Both the position numbers and the translations under genes were made by a program. DNA of 43,781 bases from Candidatus Alistipes intestinipullorum (GTDB taxonomy: Bacteria > Bacteroidota > Bacteroidia > Bacteroidales > Rikenellaceae): contig DXGO01000030.1 of NCBI GenBank assembly GCA_019113885.1, forward strand, positions 1 through 43,781, read 5' to 3'. The notes below the pieces were generated by a model that was given only the letters and a program-made list of their open reading frames with translations, did not search any database and was not told the DNA's origin. Of this stretch, positions 38,383 through 43,781 are shown one piece after another (the first letter of the stretch is position 1; every line of letters begins with the position of its first letter).

Positions 38383-38634
38383 TCAGCGGATTCGACGGTG
38401 GTTGATGATGGCGGCGATCCAGAGCAGGACGACCGAGCCAATGACGGCCGTGGCGAGGCTGCCGAGCGTCCCGACGGCCACCAGTCCGAAGAGCGAGAGG
38501 AGCCAGCCGCCGAGCAGGCCGCCGATGAGCCCCACGATGAGATTGACGAACAGCCCCGAGCTGCCGCCCTTGACGATCAGGTTGGCGAGCCACCCGGCTG
38601 CCAGACCGATCAGAAGATACCAGATGAAATACAT
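38383..38634 (-). CDS. GlsB/YeaQ/YmgE family (transglycosylase-associated) membrane protein
   Basis: LLIGLAAGWLANLIVKG...GLFVNLIVGLIGGLLGGWLLSLFG, the canonical family pattern. Confidence 0.88.
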   Translation of the reverse strand: MYFIWYLLIGLAAGWLANLIVKGGSSGLFVNLIVGLIGGLLGGWLLSLFGLVAVGTLGSLATAVIGSVVLLWIAAIINHRRIR

Positions 38635-38773
38635 GGCTTCGATGTTTTGTTAGACAGGAAGCCATGCGCAAAATCCGTTCCGAAACGATAGTCCGGAGCG
38701 GTGTCCGTGCGAAAACGCGGAAGAGGGGATGTTGACGAGTCCTTGAGGTTCGCGGTCGGGGGGCTGGGCGGGG

Positions 38774-39022
38774 CTATCTGGCCGATTTCAGGGCCTGGGC
38801 CAGTTGGTCGGGGCACGAGGTGCCCTTGCCGTGGCAGTCGATGCCATCGAGCCGGGCGATGGCCTCTTCGACCGGCATGCCGCACACGAGGGCCGCGACG
38901 CCCTGCGTGTTGCCGTGGCAGCCGCCCGTGAAGGCGACATGGCGGATGATGCCCTCTTCGATGTCGATGTCGATCTGCCGCGAGCAGGTGCCCTGGCAGA
39001 GATGGGTGATATGGCGAGTCAT
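38774..39022 (-). CDS. TSCPD domain protein (TIGR03905-like)
   Basis: VAFTGGCHGNTQGVAALVCGMPVEEAIARLDGIDCHGKGTSCPDQLAQAL; TAGCTTTG box (39051-39044, minus) just upstream. Confidence 0.85.
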   Translation of the reverse strand: MTRHITHLCQGTCSRQIDIDIEEGIIRHVAFTGGCHGNTQGVAALVCGMPVEEAIARLDGIDCHGKGTSCPDQLAQALKSAR

Positions 39023-39080
39023 GGTGAATTCGTTTTTCGGCCGCAAAGCTACGAAACCCCGGGCTGAAATGCAAATAAAA

Positions 39081-39109
39081 ACGGGAGCCGTCTGGAAAAC
39101 GGTTCCCGT
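39081..39109. terminator. Terminator downstream of yajC
   Basis: ACGGGAGCCGT/ACGGTTCCCGT stem (one G-T pair) with an A-rich flank (U-tract on minus strand). Confidence 0.7.
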
Positions 39110-39148
39110 CGATGTTTGCCGTGGGTCGCCCCGAAGGCTTCTGCGGGC

Positions 39149-39475
39149 TTACTGGCGCTGCAGGTCCGAGTTGTCGGCCACGACCATGTTCTTGTCGATG
39201 CGCAGCGTGACGTTGCTGTCGACCTCGATCAGCAGGGAGGTCTCCTTGACCTCTTTCACGGTGCCGTAGATACCTCCGGCCGTGATGATCTTGTCGCCTT
39301 TTTTCAGCCCGTCGCGGAATGCCTGCATCTGTTTGCGGCGCTTGGCTTCGGGACGCCACATGAAGAGCCACAGCACGAGCACCATGAGGGCGATCGTGAT
39401 GATGAAGCCGTACTGCTGCATGAAGGTCGGATTCAGCGTGGGGTCCACGGGCGGCGTTTGAAGGAAATTGATCAT
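39149..39475 (-). CDS. yajC: Preprotein translocase subunit YajC
   Basis: Single TM; LWLFMWRPEAKRRKQMQAFRDGLKKGDKIITAGGIYGTVKEV; TATATTTG box at 39532-39525 (minus) upstream. Confidence 0.93.
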   Translation of the reverse strand: MINFLQTPPVDPTLNPTFMQQYGFIITIALMVLVLWLFMWRPEAKRRKQMQAFRDGLKKGDKIITAGGIYGTVKEVKETSLLIEVDSNVTLRIDKNMVVADNSDLQRQ

Positions 39476-39559
39476 AATAGTTATCGGTTTATGTGATTGT
39501 TGTCGTGTTTTTTTCTAAACGTCGCAAATATACGAATTATTGTCGAATATCCAAGGGTT

Positions 39560-39991
39560 TTATTCGATCTCCGCTTCGACGAAGAGCCGCAGGGGGCGCG
39601 AGGCTCCTGCGAGGGATATGTCGAGGGTTTTGAACTGCCAACCGTATTCGCCGCGTGAATCGAAGGTCAGGGTGGCGCACTGTGCGGCGCCCGGGACAAC
39701 GGGTTGAGTGTCAAATTCGAGGCTTGTGCATCCGCAGGAGGTTTCGTAGGAGACGACGGCCGTGGGGCGTGTGGCCCGGTTCTCGATCCAGATACGTTGC
39801 ACGGCGATTTCGCCCGAGCGGAGGCGCCCGAAACGCACGGTATCCGACCCTCCCGCAGTGAGTGTCGTGTCCGTCAATACGATGATCGGGCCTTTGCGCA
39901 CGGCATCCCGAGGCCGGTTTCCGCAGGCGGCGGAGCAGAGACAGAGGCCGGCGGCGAGGCAGAGGCCGAGCGGTTGTCGGAAGGTTCGCAT
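39560..39991 (-). CDS. DUF1573 domain lipoprotein
   Basis: Lipobox (LCLCSAACGN); IWIENRATRPTAVVSYETSCGCTSLEFDTQPVVPGAAQ; start trimmed to MRTFRQPLGL. Confidence 0.8.
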   Translation of the reverse strand: MRTFRQPLGLCLAAGLCLCSAACGNRPRDAVRKGPIIVLTDTTLTAGGSDTVRFGRLRSGEIAVQRIWIENRATRPTAVVSYETSCGCTSLEFDTQPVVPGAAQCATLTFDSRGEYGWQFKTLDISLAGASRPLRLFVEAEIE

Positions 39992-39999
39992 GCCCCGGT

Positions 40000-40935
40000 T
40001 CAGATCAGGCCGCGGCCGCTCTTTTTGATCCGCCCCTCTTCGGTGAGCGAGACGACGATCTTGTCGAGCACGCCGTTGATGAAGGTGCTGCTGCCGGGCG
40101 TGGAGTAGTATTTCGAGATTTCGATCCACTCGTCGAGGGTCACCTTGACGGGAATCGAGGGGAACGACACCAACTCGGTCATGGCGGTCCCGAGGATGAG
40201 GTTGTCCATGAAGACGATGCGTTCGAGGTCCCAGTTGGCGGTGAACTTCTCGATGTAGTCCTGGTTGGCGTCGTAGTTGACCAGCGACTTCTCGAAGAGG
40301 GTCTTGACGAACTCCGGATCCTCCTCGCTCTTGAACTTCGAGGGCACCTTCAGCTCGGTGTGCGAGGCGCGCAGTCCGGAGAGCGAACGCAGGATCATGA
40401 TGACGATGTAGGGGAGGTCGTCGCTCCAGAGCATCGACATCTCCTCGAGCACCTCGTCGAGCGCGTCGCACTCCTGGAGCCCCTTGAAGAACTCCTCGAC
40501 GAGCCGTTTGTCCTCGTCGAACGAACGTTCTCCGTGTTGCATGTACTCCTTGTAAGAGTCGCTCTCGGCAAGTTGCGTGTAGAGCGTGCGGATCAGTTCG
40601 GGATATTGTTTCCACCCCAGGCGGCGGGCGGCGATACGGTCGTTTACGGCGTCGCTGTTGGCGATCGTGCGGATGACGGCGTTGTCGATGAATTTCGTGT
40701 TCGGGTGGAGGTCTTCGTATGAAGGCAGTTTCTTTTGCTTGGCCAGTTCGATGCGCTGTGCGGCGTAGTCGGCGATCTCCACAGGCAGGGTCAGCAGCTG
40801 GAAATAGAGGTCGTATGCCTTGTCGACGGAGGCCATCAGCGTCTTTTCCGAGGCCATCATGTTGTCGGCGCCCGACTTGAGGTGTGCAAACAGGGCCTTG
40901 ATGACCTTGATACGGAGTAATCTTCTGCTCAACAT
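40000..40935 (-). CDS. nusB: Transcription antitermination factor NusB, long Bacteroidetes form
   Basis: 311 aa; MLSRRLLRIKVIKALFAH and C-terminal NusB core (DLERIVFMDNLILGTAMTELVSFPSIPVKVTLDEWIEISKYYSTPGSSTFINGVLDKI). TATCTTTG at 40968-40961 (minus) upstream. Confidence 0.92.
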   Translation of the reverse strand: MLSRRLLRIKVIKALFAHLKSGADNMMASEKTLMASVDKAYDLYFQLLTLPVEIADYAAQRIELAKQKKLPSYEDLHPNTKFIDNAVIRTIANSDAVNDRIAARRLGWKQYPELIRTLYTQLAESDSYKEYMQHGERSFDEDKRLVEEFFKGLQECDALDEVLEEMSMLWSDDLPYIVIMILRSLSGLRASHTELKVPSKFKSEEDPEFVKTLFEKSLVNYDANQDYIEKFTANWDLERIVFMDNLILGTAMTELVSFPSIPVKVTLDEWIEISKYYSTPGSSTFINGVLDKIVVSLTEEGRIKKSGRGLI

Positions 40936-41076
40936 AACTATTAGAACGGTATTTCGGCCGCAAAGATAATGCAACTCGTTCGGACTGCCAAATTTATTTG
41001 GGCGTTTGTCTCGGGCGAAACGGCCGGCCCCGGGGTGCCGGGACGAAAAAAACCGCAAAATGTGGCGAAATAGTTT

Positions 41077-41084
41077 TATCTTTG
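41077..41084 (+). promoter_or_regulatory. -7 box (TATCTTTG) immediately upstream of the flavoprotein gene
   Basis: Exact TAnnTTTG match ending 7 nt before the first ATG at 41092. Confidence 0.6.
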
Positions 41085-41091
41085 CACCCGT

Positions 41092-42399
41092 ATGGAATCC
41101 ATGGAAGAAAAACAACCGACCCGCGCAGAGCGGGAGCCGTTCGACGTCATCGTCGTCGGGGCGGGCGCCGCGGGCCTGATGGCCGCGGGAACGGCGGCCA
41201 ACGCCGGGAAACGGGTGCTGCTGCTCGAAAAGATGGAGAAATCGGGCCGCAAGGTGCGTATTTCGGGCAAGGGGCGCTGCAACGTAACCAACGCCCGGCC
41301 GGCCGGGGAGTTCGCCTCGCAGGTGCGCACGAACGCCGAATTTTTCGCCCCGGCCTTCGCGGGCTTCGACAACCGGGCGACGATGCGCTTTTTCGAACGC
41401 CAGGGCGTGAAACTCGACATTGAGCGCGGCGAGCGGGTCTTCCCGCACAGCGGCAAGGCCTGGGACATCGCCAACGCCCTGCTCGACTACTGCGTCGGCA
41501 ACGGTGTCAAGATCGTCTACGATACGCGTGTAACGGAGATCCTGACCCTCGGGGGGCGGGTTTTCGGTGTGAAATACATCAACAAGCGGGGCTTCGAACG
41601 CAAGGAGGAGTGCCCGCGGGTGATCCTTGCCACGGGCGGGGTGTCATATCCGGCTACCGGATCGACGGGTGACGGCTACGCCTTTGCCGCCGACCTGGGC
41701 CACACGATCGAGCCGCTGCGTCCGTCTCTCACGCCGTTGGTCACGACGCACGCCCAGATTCGCCATCTCGAAAAACTGCTGTTGCGCAACGTCCGTGCAA
41801 CGCTCTGGGTCGACGACGAGGCTGTGCGCGAGGAGTTCGGCGAGGTGGGCTTCTCGTCGCGGGGCATCGAAGGAGCCGTGGCGCTGCGCATGAGCCGCGA
41901 TGCGGTTGACGCCCTGATCGACGGACGCCGCGTGAAACTGGTGCTCGATCTCAAGCCTGCCCTTACGGAAGAGGTCCTGCGCGACCGCATCGCCCGCGAG
42001 CGGGCCGAACTGGCCCCGACGGAGTTCTTCGGCGAACTGCTGCGCAAGCTCGTGCCGCAGCCGCTGGTAATGCCGCTCTGCTACGAGATCGACGTCCACT
42101 CGAAGACCTACCTGTCGAAGATCACCGACGAGCAGGTTACGCGCCTGATCCGCACGCTCAAGGGGCTGACCTTCCCGATTTCGGACTACGCGCCGTTCGA
42201 ATACGCCGTGACGACAGCAGGCGGCGTGCGGTGCGACGAGGTGAACCCCCATACGATGGAGTCGCTGAAGGTGCCGGGGCTCTACTTTGCGGGCGAGGTG
42301 CTCGACATCGATGCCAACACGGGCGGTTACAACCTCCAGATCGCCTTTTCGACGGGACGCCTGGCGGGCCTGCTGCGAAGCGAACGTCAGAACGGATAA
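41092..42399 (+). CDS. NAD(P)/FAD-dependent oxidoreductase, BaiN/RdsA (HI0933-like) family
   Basis: VIVVGAGAAGLMAAGTAANAGKRVLLLEKMEKSGRKVRISGKGRCNVTNA; ATGGVSYPATGSTGDGYAFA; TAGGVRCDEVNPHTMESLKVPGLYFAGEVLDIDANTGGYNLQIAFSTG. Confidence 0.95.
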   Translation: MESMEEKQPTRAEREPFDVIVVGAGAAGLMAAGTAANAGKRVLLLEKMEKSGRKVRISGKGRCNVTNARPAGEFASQVRTNAEFFAPAFAGFDNRATMRFFERQGVKLDIERGERVFPHSGKAWDIANALLDYCVGNGVKIVYDTRVTEILTLGGRVFGVKYINKRGFERKEECPRVILATGGVSYPATGSTGDGYAFAADLGHTIEPLRPSLTPLVTTHAQIRHLEKLLLRNVRATLWVDDEAVREEFGEVGFSSRGIEGAVALRMSRDAVDALIDGRRVKLVLDLKPALTEEVLRDRIARERAELAPTEFFGELLRKLVPQPLVMPLCYEIDVHSKTYLSKITDEQVTRLIRTLKGLTFPISDYAPFEYAVTTAGGVRCDEVNPHTMESLKVPGLYFAGEVLDIDANTGGYNLQIAFSTGRLAGLLRSERQNG

Positions 42400-42404
42400 A
42401 CGCC

Positions 42405-42917
42405 ATGAAACTCGGACACCATCGCATCGCACTGCACCTGCCGGGCCGTATCTCGACCCTTAGCAACCGCCTCTCCCGGGCGCGTTACTTCCGGGGGCAC
42501 GGTGTCCACTCGCCCTTCGTCTATGCCGTCGTGCGCGAGGTCTTCATGCGCCGCGAACTGTTGCCCGGCGACCGGGCGCTCTACGACGCGCTGTGCCGTG
42601 CGGGGATTCCGCGACGGCGCGCCGTGCAGCTGCAGAACCTTGCCATCCATTGCGGCTATGCCGATTGCGGACTGAATCGCGCTGACGCCGAACTGTGTGT
42701 GGTGACGGCCGATGTGCCGCGGGCCGAGACGCTGGCGCTGGTGCGTGCGGCGGCGCTTGCGAAGCATACCGTGGCACTGATGGCTCCCTACGCCGGACGT
42801 GAGCGCCATGCGTTGTGCGCACAGATCGTCGCGGAACACTGCTCGACGACGGTCGACAACCGGGGCTACCTGCTCGTATTCAATAACCACCTTCCGAAAC
42901 AACACTTCAAGTTATGA
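42405..42917 (+). CDS. Reduced protein related to the ends of Bacteroidetes 'GVHSPFVY' class I SAM methyltransferases (function uncertain)
   Basis: N-terminal RARYFRGHGVHSPFVYAVVREVF and C-terminal STTVDNRGYLLVFNNHLPKQHFKL resemble the termini of that family; no glycine-rich SAM-binding motif seen. Confidence 0.55.
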   Translation: MKLGHHRIALHLPGRISTLSNRLSRARYFRGHGVHSPFVYAVVREVFMRRELLPGDRALYDALCRAGIPRRRAVQLQNLAIHCGYADCGLNRADAELCVVTADVPRAETLALVRAAALAKHTVALMAPYAGRERHALCAQIVAEHCSTTVDNRGYLLVFNNHLPKQHFKL

Positions 42918-43465
42918 AAATCTATACCAAAACGGGCGATAAGGGAATGACCTCGCTCATTGGCGGCGAGCGTGTCCCGAAAAGTGACGAACGGGTCGAG
43001 GCCTACGGGACGGTTGATGAACTGACGGCTTTCACGGCCCTGCTGGCCGACGAACTGCGCGCCGACGCCACGGCGGCGGGGTATGTCGACGACCTGAACC
43101 GGATTTTGTCGCGTCTGATGACCGTTGAGGCCTTGTTGGCGATGGGCCCTTCGGGAAGCGACAAGGTGATGCCGTTGGCTCCCGAGACGGTTGCGTGGCT
43201 CGAAGGGCGGATCGACGCGTTGCAGTCCGCCCTGAAACCCATCGACAAGTTCACGCTGCCGGGCGGTCACCGTGCTGTTTCGCTGAGCCACGTCTGCCGG
43301 ACGGTTTGCCGCCGTGCGGAACGTGCCGCCCTGCGCGCCGACGCGAAATACGGGGTCGACGCTACGGCGCTCATGTGGCTGAACCGCCTTTCGGACTATT
43401 TTTATACGCTCGGACGCACGCTAACGGCTCATTTCGGGGTGGAGGAGACGCTTTGGATTCCTTAA
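42914..43465 (+). CDS. Cob(I)yrinic acid a,c-diamide adenosyltransferase (PduO-type)
   Basis: MKIYTKTGDKGMTSLIGGERVPKSDERVEAYGTVDELTAF; LPGGHRAVSLSHVCRTVCRRAER; ATGA overlap with upstream gene. Confidence 0.94.
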   Translation: MKIYTKTGDKGMTSLIGGERVPKSDERVEAYGTVDELTAFTALLADELRADATAAGYVDDLNRILSRLMTVEALLAMGPSGSDKVMPLAPETVAWLEGRIDALQSALKPIDKFTLPGGHRAVSLSHVCRTVCRRAERAALRADAKYGVDATALMWLNRLSDYFYTLGRTLTAHFGVEETLWIP

Positions 43466-43519
43466 AATCCTGAAATTCAGTATATTTATTTGTTCGGAGG
43501 TATATTTTTTGTTTTTTTC

Positions 43520-43549
43520 TTTGTACTTCTCTTTTTTTTTATACTTTTG
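43520..43549 (+). promoter_or_regulatory. Promoter of DUF2795 gene: TTTG (43520-43523) and TACTTTTG (43542-43549)
   Basis: Both elements of the Bacteroidetes consensus with a T9 run in the spacer. Confidence 0.6.
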
Positions 43550-43626
43550 CACATCAGTCATGACGGTGCGACTTCCTGGTTAGGTTGGTAATCCGTTGTT
43601 ATTTAGGAACTTAAAACTTTGTGACT

Positions 43627-43781
43627 ATGTATTGGACGCTTGAGTTGGCTTCGAAGCTCGAAGATGCTCCGTGGCCTGCGACGAAAGAGGAGTTGATTGA
43701 TTATGCGGTACGTTCGGGCGCTCCCCTGGAAGTTTTGGAGAATTTGCAGGAGATTGAGGACGAAGGAGATATTTACGAATC
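43627..43781 (+). CDS. DUF2795-like small protein, truncated at window edge
   Basis: MYWTLELASKLEDAPWPATKEELIDYAVRSGAPLEVLENLQEIEDEGDIYES, open to the edge. Confidence 0.85.
   Translation, partial: MYWTLELASKLEDAPWPATKEELIDYAVRSGAPLEVLENLQEIEDEGDIYE

Noticed and set aside
36505-38691. 728-aa plus-strand ORF spanning nhaD antisense, the tRNA and small genes
   Set aside because: Runs through a tRNA and several real genes; shadow ORF.
39560-40963. Single 467-aa ORF joining the DUF1573 protein to an N-terminal extension
   Set aside because: N-terminal part is an out-of-frame read of nusB; only 39560-39991 (from MRTFRQPLGL) is the DUF1573 lipoprotein.
40936-41448. N-terminal extension of the nusB ORF
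   Set aside because: Overlaps the divergent flavoprotein gene and contains the nusB promoter; NusB starts at 40935.
1-43781. Search by eye for CRISPR arrays, IS elements, integrases and att-like duplications of the tRNA-Gln 3' end
   Set aside because: No regularly spaced direct repeats, transposase/integrase motifs or second copy of the tRNA 3' end noticed.

Overview
This 43.8 kb window is chromosomal sequence from a Bacteroidales-type genome, probably Alistipes-like. That rests on TAnnTTTG -7 promoter boxes, SusC/SusD, BACON and many Bacteroidetes-restricted DUF families. The left side holds housekeeping genes: mltG, a tsaC/Sua5-like gene, DUF4199, a GT2 glycosyltransferase, DUF4293, an EEP-family hydrolase, an M16 peptidase, an XRE regulator with DUF2975, an acyl-ACP thioesterase, a GT4, an MFS transporter, a TPR protein, era and ffh. 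The right side holds DUF4294, a hotdog thioesterase, nhaD, tRNA-Gln, a GlsB-like gene, a TSCPD protein, yajC, DUF1573, nusB, a BaiN/RdsA-like flavoprotein, a reduced methyltransferase-like protein, a PduO-type cobalamin adenosyltransferase and DUF2795. The centre (about 19.4-34.6 kb) is a 9-gene minus-strand locus: SusC-SusD, four large surface lipoproteins (two with leucine-rich repeats), a subtilisin-like S8 peptidase lipoprotein, DUF1573 and a small lipoprotein. It looks like a protein/peptide-utilisation analogue of a PUL. Three structural signals in this locus deserve attention: (i) an exact 16-bp inverted repeat flanking the DUF5003-like gene, with a strong hairpin terminator just inside it (possible invertible cassette); (ii) a G9 tract in the susC coding sequence immediately after the signal peptide (possible slipped-strand switch); (iii) a 636-bp AT-rich intergenic region upstream of susC. 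No CRISPR array, transposase, recombinase or rRNA was recognised. All family calls come from reading translated sequence; no database search was run.
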